Part shown: piece after piece, positions 16,971 through 25,907 of the stretch | How positions within the stretch are numbered: the first letter of the stretch is position 1 | How the letters are laid out: each line of letters starts with the position of its first letter | NCBI GenBank assembly: GCA_002709225.1 | Contig: PAQH01000018.1 | Coordinates: 1 to 59,524 of the forward strand | Source of the DNA: Planctomycetaceae bacterium | GTDB lineage: Bacteria; Planctomycetota; Planctomycetia; Pirellulales; Pirellulaceae | Direction: 5' to 3' | Length of the DNA stretch: 59,524 nucleotides | Made by a program: the position numbers and the translations under genes | The notes under the pieces: model-generated | What the model saw: only the letters and a program-made list of their open reading frames with translations | Database searches by the model: none | What the model was told of the DNA's origin: nothing

Positions 16971-18239
16971 TCACCCACCCGCCTGGTTTGGCGTGCCGCG
17001 GCGCCCCTGGGGCGTACCGCCAGCAGCTGGATAAACGAGGCGCAACAACTGCAACAGCAAAAACAGGCCAAACGGATAGACGGGCCACAGCCTCAACCAC
17101 AACGGGTACCCCGACTCGGCTGTTGTCGTTTCTGCGGCAGCCTCCTCGGCAAAGTTTTGCGCTGCATCCGGGGCTCGGCGATGGCGCGGCAATTGCAAGC
17201 CTTCCACCACCGAACCAACAATCAAGATCATCAACGTCAGCAGCAACAAACCACAACCCCCAACCGCCATCACACCCTTGAAGGTACCCTCTTCTTGGGG
17301 CCGCTGGTCCAACAGCTCGATCGTGCGACCACGCCGCAGACTTTGCTCGACACCATCCACCACTTCGAGTTCCCGGGTCGCTTCCAGCCACGAAGGATCG
17401 TCGACGTCCGTTTCGATCGCCCGCTCTAATGCGGTGATGGCCGCTAAGGCGGGGTCCCAGTGATCCCAGCGCTCCGCATCATCCACCCCGTCGATCGACT
17501 TCCAGCGCTGCAATTCCTGCGGCATCTCGAGCCCACAGCTACCGGCAGTGCCAATCACCGTCAAACGAGCTCGAGATCCCGCCGGTGCCGGATGGACAGT
17601 CCAACGAGCGATCCTACCATCCTGTCCAGAAAGCGTGACAGTCAAATTCGTCAACTGACGCCCGTGGTCACCACCCATAGCGCTGACACGCTCAATACGA
17701 CCCAGCAACGGATGCAAAACGCCCGCATCCCGCACCAACTGATTCAGCACCGACCGCGGGTGACGATCCTCCATTTCTCGATCCAAGGTCACTTGCTCGA
17801 GGCGTCCAATCGCGGGCGCCTGACCCATCGCAACAGATTCCACCAACCGCATCAATGCTGGGTGCCAACGCCAGGGTCGATACGGGATCAGCACCGACCG
17901 GGTATCCTGCCGGATCATGTCGAGTTCAAAAGCGATAATCGCCTCGCAGGCCGGGTGGGTTACCAGCAGCGGCTTGGCAGATTGCACCAATTTGCGTAGC
18001 TGATCATCACGTGGCGCGTCAGCGTCACTGGCCCCAACAATCACCGCGTCAATACGGTCATCGTGCAATAGGGACTCCCAGTCATCGGTCCACTCACCCC
18101 CAGGTGGCAACAAGGCGCGCAACTCCGCCAGCTGCGCTGGCGGCTGATAGACACCAATCAATGCATGCGCTGGGCTGCGATTAACCGCGCGGGCAATCGC
18201 CAGCGTGTCAGCGTCAGATCCAAGCAATGCAAGTTGCAT
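16971..18239 (-). CDS. Gfo/Idh/MocA-like protein with two C-terminal membrane segments
   Basis: The 422-aa product starts MQLALLGSDADTLAIARAV, which looks like a Rossmann entry of an NAD(P)-dependent oxidoreductase but lacks the usual GxGxxG. DAVIVGASDAD and PLLVTHPACE correspond to the strand positions where active members have the EKP lysine motif; here the lysine is replaced. Residues 322-345 are a clear transmembrane helix (VGGCGLLLLTLMILIVGSVV) and 378-406 a second (LWPVYPFGLFLLLQLLRLVY). They are joined by a 32-residue Ala/Glu-rich stretch. Loss of the motifs suggests a catalytically dead, membrane-tethered sensor or scaffold (inference). It lies 11 bases after the SDR stop, so the two genes are almost certainly co-transcribed. 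Confidence 0.8.
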   Translation of the reverse strand: MQLALLGSDADTLAIARAVNRSPAHALIGVYQPPAQLAELRALLPPGGEWTDDWESLLHDDRIDAVIVGASDADAPRDDQLRKLVQSAKPLLVTHPACEAIIAFELDMIRQDTRSVLIPYRPWRWHPALMRLVESVAMGQAPAIGRLEQVTLDREMEDRHPRSVLNQLVRDAGVLHPLLGRIERVSAMGGDHGRQLTNLTVTLSGQDGRIARWTVHPAPAGSRARLTVIGTAGSCGLEMPQELQRWKSIDGVDDAERWDHWDPALAAITALERAIETDVDDPSWLEATRELEVVDGVEQSLRRGRTIELLDQRPQEEGTFKGVMAVGGCGLLLLTLMILIVGSVVEGLQLPRHRRAPDAAQNFAEEAAAETTTAESGYPLWLRLWPVYPFGLFLLLQLLRLVYPAAGGTPQGRRGTPNQAGG

Positions 18240-18250
18240 CAGCAGGTCGC

Positions 18251-19027
18251 CTAGAGCCGTCGAATGTGGAAACCACCGTCAACATTGAATCGATCGCCGG
18301 TGCTAAAAGCGAACGTGTCACTGACCAGGGTCACTGCCACTTTCGCCACATCCTGAGGCGTGCCCCAACGTCGCATCGGGGTCAATCCATCGGCGATACG
18401 ACGATCATAGACGGCCTTAACCGGATCTGTCATATCACTGGCAATGATTCCGGGGCAGATTTCAAAGACGCGGATTCTCTCCTCGGCCAGGCGATCCGCG
18501 AACAACCAGGTCATCATCTCCATGGCCGCCTTGGCCATGCAATAGTCCGCCCGGTTCGTAGAAACTGCGTACGCCGAAATCGAAGAGATATTGATGATCG
18601 TACCCTGCTGGATCACCTCCTGCTGGATCAGTTGTCGCATCGCGTTTGCAGCACCCTGGGCAAGGAAAAAAGGCGCTTTGAGATTCGTATCAAAGACTAG
18701 ATCCCAACTGGACTCGGTCGCAGCGAGCAGGTCCTTGCGACCTGGAGACGTAATCCCCGCATTGTTTACCAGCACATCCAGCCGGCCAAACGCTGCTTGC
18801 GCCTTCGATAACAAGCTCTCACGATCCGCTGGCTTGCTGATATCAGCGCCGACCACCACAGCCTGACTCCCTGCGGCGCGAACCTCCGCGGCGACCGCGG
18901 CGGCAGCATCCTCACTGTGGCAGTAATTCACCACCACATCGTACCCCGACCGACCGAAGGCCACCGCGATGGCGCGACCGATGCCACGTGACGAACCAGT
19001 GACTAGCGCGACAGGTCGGGAATCCAT
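18251..19027 (-). CDS. SDR-family oxidoreductase (3-ketoacyl-ACP reductase-like)
   Basis: The 258-aa protein is a classical short-chain dehydrogenase. The cofactor motif TGSSRGIG is at 10-17, NNAG at 88-91, and the catalytic triad is Ser149, Tyr162 and Lys166 (YCMAK). The name often attached to this subgroup is 3-ketoacyl-ACP reductase, but its genes are frequently used on other carbonyl substrates. It is the first gene of a two-gene unit with the membrane-anchored Gfo/Idh-like protein (11-base gap), not of a fatty-acid cluster, so a sugar or envelope substrate is as likely. The ATG at 19027 has no strong ribosome site. Confidence 0.93.
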   Translation of the reverse strand: MDSRPVALVTGSSRGIGRAIAVAFGRSGYDVVVNYCHSEDAAAAVAAEVRAAGSQAVVVGADISKPADRESLLSKAQAAFGRLDVLVNNAGITSPGRKDLLAATESSWDLVFDTNLKAPFFLAQGAANAMRQLIQQEVIQQGTIINISSISAYAVSTNRADYCMAKAAMEMMTWLFADRLAEERIRVFEICPGIIASDMTDPVKAVYDRRIADGLTPMRRWGTPQDVAKVAVTLVSDTFAFSTGDRFNVDGGFHIRRL

Positions 19028-19190
19028 GGAAATGCCGCAAAGGAAAATCGAAACAGAAAATCAGCGGGCCGCTGAGCATTTGAGCCTAACGTAGGACTCG
19101 ATCTCACTGCTGTCAACGCAGGCAACGGCCAGAGCCTGCGGACCACAAACAAGACGTCCGTGATATTGGTCATCATGACCGTACCATTAA

Positions 19191-19230
19191 CCCACAGAGA
19201 ACCCCCACAGAGAACCCCCACAGAGAACGC
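19191..19230. repeat. 13-bp tandem repeat, about three copies
   Basis: CACAGAGAACCCC is repeated with starts at 19193, 19206 and 19219; the last copy is incomplete. It lies between the DUF58 gene stop and the SDR start. There are no spacers or dyad, so this is not a CRISPR. On the minus strand it would fall in the SDR leader. Confidence 0.9.
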
Positions 19231-19244
19231 TTATCAGCGGGCGG

Positions 19245-20552
19245 TCAGCGTAACACATACCGGCGACAAATCCGCGCAATGGCCTCTTCGTCACCGAGAT
19301 GGTGCGTTTCGATTCCCTGTGCCAGCAAAGCACCTGATGCACTAGCAAACTCATCTACCTCGTGAACATTGATCATTGCACTAACCGCGTAGCCTTGTTG
19401 CTTTAGCGACCCCAAGGCAATGGCCGTACTGGGGGTCACCTTCCTCAACAATGCGATCACTGTTGCGTCCCGCGGAATTCGGCCAGTCGTTTCGGCGAGC
19501 AATTCGAGTATCTCCAGACCGTCAGTCAACTCAACCCGCGCCAGCGTTTCCAAGATACGCTGCATTTGTTCGGGTCCCCGCGCAGTGGGAACAATCAATG
19601 GCTGTAACCGATCACTCTGATCCTTCATAGTCGCTGCTTGGCGAGCCGCCTCCCGCGTTCGATGGTCATAAGCCCAGCCTTCGCTGCGAATCCTGTCGAC
19701 GGCATCGCGACCGTTGGTAATCAGACCTACCTGTTGCCCCATCTCAGCGACTGCGTTGGCGATCGAAGCTGTCGCTGTAACTACCAGGTCACTGCGCACA
19801 GGTTCGTTCGCACGATCATACGACGCGCGGTGGAAATCCAACAACAGTGTCGCCCCTGAAACGGTCGAAGGTTCATAGACCTTGCTGTGCAGCACCCCCG
19901 TGCGTGCCGTCGACCGCCAATGCACGCGATTCAACGGATCACCCGACTGATACTGCCGGACACCCGCAATGCGCGTCGGGTCTTCGTAAAGTCGGTAAGA
20001 CATACGCACTTCTCCAATCGGACGGCGTGAAGCAAGGTCGTAACCATCCAACTTCACGACGCGTGGGTACACCATCAAGAAATGCGGGGCGCTCGCTACC
20101 CGCCAGCGGCGATGGAGACCAAAGAGATCACCGGTTTCCAGGACCAGTGGACCAAGCTGGTAGTAACCCCGTCGATTACACATCAACTGATACAACACGG
20201 TGTGCTGCTTCCCAGCACGAATCATGGCCAACTTCATACGCTGACCAGTCAATGCCAAGCTGGGGGGATTGTGCTTCAACGCGCTGCGCGGCAACAGGTC
20301 TTCGAGCAATACCCAGGGTATCGGCAAGCGACCACTATTGCGCACCTTGACAACAACACTCACGCGCTCGCTCACTTGAGCCGTCAGCTGATTACACTGC
20401 CTTTCGGCACTGAGATGCCGAATCCAGGACTGAGCGAATCCACGACTGAGCAACATTACTGCGATCAAAGCGTACATCGCGTACGCCAGCAACTCGAGCT
20501 GAAATGCGATTGCCATCGACAACAGGAGTAACGCGCCGAAAAACCACTTCAT
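19245..20552 (-). CDS. DUF58 domain membrane protein
   Basis: The 435-aa product has two membrane helices at about 3-45 (WFFGALLLLSMAIAFQLELL and following). The DUF58 signature YQSGDPLNRVHWRSTARTGV is in the middle, followed by a von Willebrand A-like C-terminal half. DUF58 proteins normally sit with a MoxR AAA ATPase and a transglutaminase-like gene; neither is here. The start is chosen at ATG 20552, which places the helix at the N-terminus. An upstream in-frame stretch of 28 codons from 20636 looks non-coding. The function of the family is not established. Confidence 0.88.
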   Translation of the reverse strand: MKWFFGALLLLSMAIAFQLELLAYAMYALIAVMLLSRGFAQSWIRHLSAERQCNQLTAQVSERVSVVVKVRNSGRLPIPWVLLEDLLPRSALKHNPPSLALTGQRMKLAMIRAGKQHTVLYQLMCNRRGYYQLGPLVLETGDLFGLHRRWRVASAPHFLMVYPRVVKLDGYDLASRRPIGEVRMSYRLYEDPTRIAGVRQYQSGDPLNRVHWRSTARTGVLHSKVYEPSTVSGATLLLDFHRASYDRANEPVRSDLVVTATASIANAVAEMGQQVGLITNGRDAVDRIRSEGWAYDHRTREAARQAATMKDQSDRLQPLIVPTARGPEQMQRILETLARVELTDGLEILELLAETTGRIPRDATVIALLRKVTPSTAIALGSLKQQGYAVSAMINVHEVDEFASASGALLAQGIETHHLGDEEAIARICRRYVLR

Positions 20553-21164
20553 CTCAAGTCCATCGATTCGCTTTTCGGAGACAAGGCCCTTGGTATTCCA
20601 CAATCTTCTCGTCGCAGTGCCTGCGATGCAAACCATCTAGTGGCATTTACTGTAACTCGATTCAAGTGGTCTGACGTGACCAATAGCGCGTCGGCGGTGA
20701 ATCACCTGCGTCTGGCAATCTCGTGGGAGCACACAACGTTTTCTGGAAATCGGGAGACCGAGATGTGGGTTGCCAACTCTGATTGCCAGCATGACCGATT
20801 TCCGAGGGCGGTTACTGGCGGAGCACTTGCCCTGCTGCGGCGACCCGGTCCATGTCGAAAGGACCCGTTCGGTCAATCCATCAGCATTTTGCCTGAACTC
20901 ACCCGCCCGCTGCCATTTGAATCTGGCCGGGGACAAGGCCGTCGATAGTAGGGAAGGGGCTCACAGCCGGAGGGCCGGTAACCGGATTGCGTACGGGCGC
21001 GCATTCGTGAGATCATGGCAACGGCTAGGGATTGCACCACCAAGTCGTGGGGAGAGGCACTCCGTGGTCCAAGACTGCGACACGGGCTTTCTGTCGCCGA
21101 TGGATGATGCTGAAACGCCCTCAACCGGATCTACGTCCCCCCGCTTCCACCGATTGACGATTTG
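20553..21164. other. 612-base intergenic region, no supported gene
   Basis: It separates the DUF58 gene from the divergent glycosyltransferase. Open frames exist on both strands (up to 131 codons on plus from a TTG at 20770), but they show no recognisable motif. I see no RNA fold or promoter that I would defend. Confidence 0.5.
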
Positions 21165-21884
21165 ATGCGTACGCTTGTGGTCATCGCCACTTACAACGAA
21201 ATCGAGAATCTTCCTCGTTTGGTTGAAACCATTCTAAGTCTCCCAGACGATCTGGATGTGCTGGTTATCGACGACAATTCTCCCGACGGCACGGGACATT
21301 GGGTGCGCCAACAATCAGACCAGGAACCTCGACTAGACCTGATTGAACGGACTGGGAAACTCGGATTGGGAACAGCCACCTTCACCGGCCTGCGCTACGC
21401 GATTGAACAACGCTACGACTGTGCTGTCACCATGGATGCCGATTTTTCGCATCATCCCCGGTACATTCCCAAACTTGTTGCAGAATTATCGGACCGACGA
21501 GACCCGACCCCGGATGTCGTGATCGGCTCGCGCTATGTACCCGGGGGCAGAATTCAAGGCTGGCCACTCTATCGCCGCTGGCTAAGTTGGGCTGTCAATC
21601 GCTACGCCCGGCTGTTCTTGCGGTTGCGGGTTGCGGACTGCAGCGGCGCCTTTCGATGTTACCGACTCACGGCACTCCAGAATGTGGACTGGGAGCGCAT
21701 GCACTCCTCTGGCTACTCCTACCTTGAGGAACTTCTCTGGGTTTTGCAGCAACAGGGAATGACATTCACCGAGATCCCGATCGAGTTCGTCGACCGGCAA
21801 AGCGGGCACTCCAAGATCAACAGCCGCGAAGCGATGGCCGCTTTGTGGATCATCTTTCGGTTAGGCATTTGGGGTCATCGCTGA
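21165..21884 (+). CDS. Family 2 glycosyltransferase, polyprenol-phosphate mannosyltransferase-like
   Basis: The 239-aa protein starts MRTLVVIATYNEIENLPRLV. It carries IDDNSPDGT at about 35-43, LGLGTATFTGL at about 66-76, and TMDADFSHHP with the metal-binding DAD at about 88-97. RYVPGGRIQGWPLYRR is the typical mid-protein block of dolichyl-phosphate mannose synthases. The C-terminal FVDRQSGHSKIN is also characteristic. It probably transfers a hexose from a nucleotide sugar to an undecaprenyl-type carrier on the cytoplasmic face. It lacks the C-terminal membrane helices of some homologues. ATG 21165 is preceded directly by a TTG; no good ribosome site is seen. Its neighbours are unrelated. Confidence 0.92.
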   Translation: MRTLVVIATYNEIENLPRLVETILSLPDDLDVLVIDDNSPDGTGHWVRQQSDQEPRLDLIERTGKLGLGTATFTGLRYAIEQRYDCAVTMDADFSHHPRYIPKLVAELSDRRDPTPDVVIGSRYVPGGRIQGWPLYRRWLSWAVNRYARLFLRLRVADCSGAFRCYRLTALQNVDWERMHSSGYSYLEELLWVLQQQGMTFTEIPIEFVDRQSGHSKINSREAMAALWIIFRLGIWGHR

Positions 21885-21947
21885 CAGGCCAATACCCACC
21901 CTCCAACGGCACTAGAGAATCCCTGGCAAGCACCGAGTGGGCAACCC

Positions 21948-23252
21948 TCAAGTCGGCCGTCCCCAATGGTCGCGATAATCACGCGTTACCAGCCCAGGAA
22001 CCTCAGCGTTACCCACCAGTTGTTCTTTCTGCGGATCAAATTGCAGAGAAGTGCCCAGGCGGGTGGCATGGTTACCCAAGTGGCAGAGCGTTGTCGTCAA
22101 ATGTCCCAACTCAATATCCCCATTAGGTCGTGTTCCGTCGCGCACTGACGCGAGAAAATTAGCGATATGTTTCTCGGCGTTTTGAGCCTCTCGTTCGATT
22201 GGCACATCGATCCGCTTGTGGCGCGGACCATGCACCTCTAGCTTGCCCCGGCGACTCAGAAACATCTGGCCTGCGGTTCCATAAAACTCAACACCACTAT
22301 CCACGTTGTGCGGGTAGTTGGTGGACCACAAACGCTGCTCATACACCAACAGGCGCGACGTTTCGCTGGGTGTCTGCGCCGGGTATTCAAACGTCACCTG
22401 CTGGGTATCCGGGAATTGCTGATCGTCATCAAAAAAGAACTTGCCGCCCAAGGCAACAACCTTGGAAGGGTGAACATTCACGCCCAGGCCCCAGCGACAA
22501 TAATCGATGTCATGGACTCCGTCATTTCCCATATCACCAGTTCCGAAGTGATACCACCAATGCCAGCCACCGTGCACGCGATTGGCCTGGTAGGGAATCA
22601 TCGGAGCCGGTCCGACCCACGTCTCATAATCCAGGCCAGCTGGTGGATCGGTGGTACGCCCTTTGCCGATCGATCGACGCTTCTGGATATTCCAGGCTTT
22701 GGCTACCAGCACGTCGCCAATGATCCCCTCGCGCAACGCCTGGACCGCTTCAATCATCATCGTGGTGCTGCGCACCTGGGTACCATGCTGAACCACACAA
22801 TTATTCTGCCGGGCAGCTTCCACCAGTAAACGCCCTTCACGAATTGTGTGCGAACATGGTTTCTCGACATAAACGTGTTTGCCTGCCTTGCAAGCCAGGA
22901 TGGCAGCCGGGGCATGCCAGTGATCGGGTGTGGCCACAATCACCCCATCGACGCGTTTGTCGTCGAGCACGCGACGCAAATCCGAAACAGCCTGGGGAAC
23001 CGCATTCCCCACCGCTTTGACTCCGGCAGCCAGGCGATTTTGATCTGGATCACACACGTAGGCGATCTCCACCTCCGGATTGGCGAGAAATCTCTGTGCC
23101 AGATAAGTACCCCGACCTCCACAACCAATCAAACCCAAGACTACCTTGGAACGGGCCGCGTAAGCGCGCCGCGGCGTCAGGTGGGCCGCAGTTACCGCGG
23201 CTGTACCTACCGCTGTACTGGTCACAAACAGGCGACGATTCGGTTGGGACAC
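21948..23252 (-). CDS. Gfo/Idh/MocA oxidoreductase with Tat-like leader
   Basis: The 434-aa product starts at GTG 23252, with GGGAGGT 6 bases upstream. The leader NRRLFVTSTAVGTAAVTAA is Tat-like. The NAD(P)-binding motif GLIGCGGRG follows at about 40-48. HVYVEKPCSHT at about 128-138 is the EKP block of the family, and GTGDMGNDGVHDIDYCRW is the substrate-side block typical of the planctomycete secreted Gfo/Idh group. Substrates are unknown; sugar or inositol-type oxidation in the periplasm is the usual guess. It is the last gene of a run with the 218-aa secreted unknown and the MFS transporter upstream (132-base gap to the unknown). Confidence 0.92.
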   Translation of the reverse strand: MSQPNRRLFVTSTAVGTAAVTAAHLTPRRAYAARSKVVLGLIGCGGRGTYLAQRFLANPEVEIAYVCDPDQNRLAAGVKAVGNAVPQAVSDLRRVLDDKRVDGVIVATPDHWHAPAAILACKAGKHVYVEKPCSHTIREGRLLVEAARQNNCVVQHGTQVRSTTMMIEAVQALREGIIGDVLVAKAWNIQKRRSIGKGRTTDPPAGLDYETWVGPAPMIPYQANRVHGGWHWWYHFGTGDMGNDGVHDIDYCRWGLGVNVHPSKVVALGGKFFFDDDQQFPDTQQVTFEYPAQTPSETSRLLVYEQRLWSTNYPHNVDSGVEFYGTAGQMFLSRRGKLEVHGPRHKRIDVPIEREAQNAEKHIANFLASVRDGTRPNGDIELGHLTTTLCHLGNHATRLGTSLQFDPQKEQLVGNAEVPGLVTRDYRDHWGRPT

Positions 23253-23384
23253 GACACACCTCCCGGAAACAAGAAACCTGGATCTGCCAACAAACGGTTA
23301 CCAGTTTAGGCTGCTGGAAACCCTCTGGCCACAATGGCGCCTGACATCGGTACTCAACTCGATCTCCTGCCAACCCGCGGCGAG

Positions 23385-24041
23385 TCAGCGCGGGGGACGC
23401 GCTGGCTCGGGACAGGGCAGGGACTCGCCAAACTGCAGTAGTTTTTTCCAGACCGGGTCTTGCGGATCCGGGCGACGCGGAGAACGTAAGATCAAGACAG
23501 CTGTATGTTTGGCCACGGGGCAATACCAGCGGTAGGTTTCCAGGTACGTCTTGAGAGGTCGTTTGGTCACAAATGGATCAAATCCATCAAACACCACTCG
23601 GCGATACACCACCATCTGACGACCCAGTCGGCGAGTCTTATCCGGACTCATTTCCATCTTGATCTGGTCCGACCTGAATTGTTTGCCGTACAGGCCCGCA
23701 TCGTATTCGCGGAGTGCCCGTTGCAACGCAGCGCGGTCGCCGAGCACATCACCTCGCAACCAATAGAAAATGGGATACGACCAGAAATAAGAGTCTTGCT
23801 TTTGGAAGAACCCAGGTGGAAATCTCAATTGCAGCCGACCCTTCCAGGAAAGTTGCCGTGCCCAGGGCGGCGGATAGGGAGCGTCTTCGATGCGCCACTG
23901 GGGCGGAACAGGAAGTCGAGGCGGTTCGGTTGCCGGCAACGGGGCGATCACACCAACCCAAACGAAAGCCGACCAGCAGACGCGCTGCCACCTCCGACTG
24001 GACCAGCACACAACACCCCTCGACAACAACCAGGAAGTCAT
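23385..24041 (-). CDS. Small secreted protein of unknown function
   Basis: The 218-aa product is unrecognised. It has an N-terminal hydrophobic stretch (about 15-36, CWSAFVWVGVIAPLPA) that reads as a signal peptide. The mature part is rich in aromatics and prolines (PPQWRIEDAPYPPPWARQLSW) with several RR/KR pairs. GAGGG lies about 8 bases before the ATG. The start is 11 bases after the MFS transporter stop, so translation is probably coupled to it. No enzyme motif or repeat is visible. The signal peptide and coupling are what I see; any role in transport or envelope is a guess. Confidence 0.75.
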   Translation of the reverse strand: MTSWLLSRGVVCWSSRRWQRVCWSAFVWVGVIAPLPATEPPRLPVPPQWRIEDAPYPPPWARQLSWKGRLQLRFPPGFFQKQDSYFWSYPIFYWLRGDVLGDRAALQRALREYDAGLYGKQFRSDQIKMEMSPDKTRRLGRQMVVYRRVVFDGFDPFVTKRPLKTYLETYRWYCPVAKHTAVLILRSPRRPDPQDPVWKKLLQFGESLPCPEPARPPR

Positions 24042-24052
24042 CTGTCTGCCCT

Positions 24053-25381
24053 CTAGATTGTCTGTTGAAAACTCTCGGAGGACGGATTAATGACAACATT
24101 GCCACGCACATCGCGGTCCACCGCCGTGGCGCGTGCGGTTGCATCTGCCGCCAATGCCAGGTAACGGCGCCTGCGCCAGACTGGGAGACTTGAGTAAACA
24201 TAGATCACGGCCACGCTCAGACAAACCAGACCGATCGAAGCATACATCCAATCGAACCCATAGCCGTCCGCAATCCTCCCTAAGATCGGTGCGCCGGCAA
24301 TCATCCCAATGTCCAGCATGATCAAAGAGAGCGAAGAACCACTGCCACGGACCTCTTGTGGAAACGACTCCAGCGCTAACGAAGCCATCGTGTGAAAAAT
24401 AAGCGCGTGACCGGTCCCGCATAACAATGCCGGAATGGTCAGTCGCCAGGGATGTGCAGCCGACACAGAGACAAAACAGAACATCCCGACAGCCATCGTC
24501 AGCATTCCCGCAATCAGCACTTTACGTCGACCGATCCGATCCGGCAAACGACGCAACCCGACCCGAACCGTCAATCCCCAGCCTGCATAGCAACCAAAAT
24601 AGAGACCGACCACGGACAGCCCAGGGATGTGTAACTTCAGCTCGTCGACATAGCTGGCCAGGAAAGCGAAGGGCACCGTCATACACACGCCAAACGCAAA
24701 ACAGCAGAGCAAAATCGTCCCCGGCCAATAAACCCAGATCGTTCGGACAAACTCACCAATCCGGAGCGAGCTCTTCTGTGGCTTGAGAGCAGGACGCCGC
24801 AAGAAAAAAACCAACAATCCTGGCAACACCACAGCCAACGTGGTCACTGAAAACAACAGCTTGAAATCACCCGGCGTGCGGATCCCGTCACCCAGAATCA
24901 AGTCGCCCAGAAGTGGACCTAGAAGCATTCCCAAGAATCCACCGGCACCAAGTATGCCAATGGCCTCGGTGCGCCGACGAGCAGGCGTCGTCAGGGTGAT
25001 ATAGGTCAAACTGCTGCTGAAAACGACTGCCGCACCGACAACGAGACAGGATCGCAGCGCATAAATGGCCCACCCGAGCTCGGTAACCCACAGGTTTCCT
25101 AACGAACCAATCCCAAAAATGACGAACCCCAGATTCCACGTCGCGCGGGCTCCGATCCGATTCATCAACAAACCCATCCAGGGGCGCAATAACGGCGCGA
25201 CGATCGAGCCGACTCCCATGATCCAGCCAATCTGGACCAGATTTCCCTCCAGAAACTCGATCCAACGGTTGTAGTGGGCCATCAACGTGTTGGCCAAAGT
25301 GAACATCGTCTGGGCCACAATCGCCAAGACAAAATTACCGTCGTACAGGCGACCGGCGCGCAGCGCCTCATCGGCGAGCAT
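24053..25381 (-). CDS. Major facilitator superfamily transporter
   Basis: The 442-aa membrane protein shows about 12 hydrophobic segments. It has MFS signatures: NRIGARATWNLGFVIFG after helix 2 (the loop 2-3 motif region) and LRRLPDRIGRRKVLIAG in the second half (loop 8-9). The C-terminal ILGRIADGYGFDWMY is the usual helix 10-11 region. The frame is open 66 codons upstream to 25579, but the extension is arginine-rich and not membrane-like. ATG 25381 is the best compromise, although a GTG at 25423 is possible. The substrate cannot be predicted. It heads a run with the 218-aa secreted unknown and then the Tat-type Gfo/Idh. Confidence 0.9.
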   Translation of the reverse strand: MLADEALRAGRLYDGNFVLAIVAQTMFTLANTLMAHYNRWIEFLEGNLVQIGWIMGVGSIVAPLLRPWMGLLMNRIGARATWNLGFVIFGIGSLGNLWVTELGWAIYALRSCLVVGAAVVFSSSLTYITLTTPARRRTEAIGILGAGGFLGMLLGPLLGDLILGDGIRTPGDFKLLFSVTTLAVVLPGLLVFFLRRPALKPQKSSLRIGEFVRTIWVYWPGTILLCCFAFGVCMTVPFAFLASYVDELKLHIPGLSVVGLYFGCYAGWGLTVRVGLRRLPDRIGRRKVLIAGMLTMAVGMFCFVSVSAAHPWRLTIPALLCGTGHALIFHTMASLALESFPQEVRGSGSSLSLIMLDIGMIAGAPILGRIADGYGFDWMYASIGLVCLSVAVIYVYSSLPVWRRRRYLALAADATARATAVDRDVRGNVVINPSSESFQQTI

Positions 25382-25680
25382 CGGCACCACAGTTTCATCG
25401 CGGGAATCTTCGTAGACCGTCACTAATTGGATACGCAGCGCGCGGAGGAAGGGAGTGGATCGGCTTCGCAACACCCACCTGTGGTGTCCGCAAAGCGGCT
25501 CAGGGCTGCAGGCCAGCGTGACTGCGAGAGCCAACAGGCGACTGGCGAGACCGGTAACAGTACCAGAATAGCCCGGCACCGACGAATCAGCAATCGACTT
25601 CCGGGGCCCCCACCCACTTCGTCAACCAATCCCACTACCAGCCAACACACCCGGCGCCGCCATCCCACCGGCGCGATCCA

Positions 25681-25708
25681 CGAGTCCTGGACCACCAGTC
25701 CTGGACCT
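25681..25708. repeat. 14-bp imperfect tandem duplication
   Basis: Two copies of about 14 bases share the core AGTCCTGGACC and match at 12 of 14 positions. It is non-coding. Confidence 0.8.
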
Positions 25709-25757
25709 TTCGACGACCCGCCATCAACGGACTGGAAACCGGGTCTCCCTACTTGAT

Positions 25758-25774
25758 TAGTTGTAGAACAACTA
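25758..25774. promoter_or_regulatory. Perfect dyad, possible operator
   Basis: TAGTTGTAGAACAACTA has 7-bp perfect arms around AGA, and it lies about 134 bases upstream of the EVE-bioF unit. The spacer is short for an RNA hairpin, so a protein-binding site is likelier. No promoter could be paired with it. Confidence 0.3.
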
Positions 25775-25907
25775 CGAAAACCCAAGAGCGAATGGAACCG
25801 GATCTGCTGGACTGTGCAGTGCAGCGGACGACAAACGGTTCACCTTGAGTACCGCGCGGTACTCGATGCGGTCACTGTCTTCCGTGGAACGAAAGGACTC
25901 GATTGCG

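Larger units (their letters stand above)
25382..25907. other. 526-base divergent intergenic region
   Basis: It separates the MFS transporter from the EVE gene. It holds a 14-bp imperfect tandem duplication (25681-25708) and a perfect 7-bp dyad (25758-25774). No convincing gene is seen in it. Confidence 0.5.

Noticed and set aside
19191..19230. A possible CRISPR array
   Set aside because: The 13-bp repeats are immediately adjacent with no spacers.
20770..21165. A 131-codon plus-strand frame before the glycosyltransferase
   Set aside because: Starts at TTG without a ribosome site, has low-complexity Arg/Ser content and no motif.
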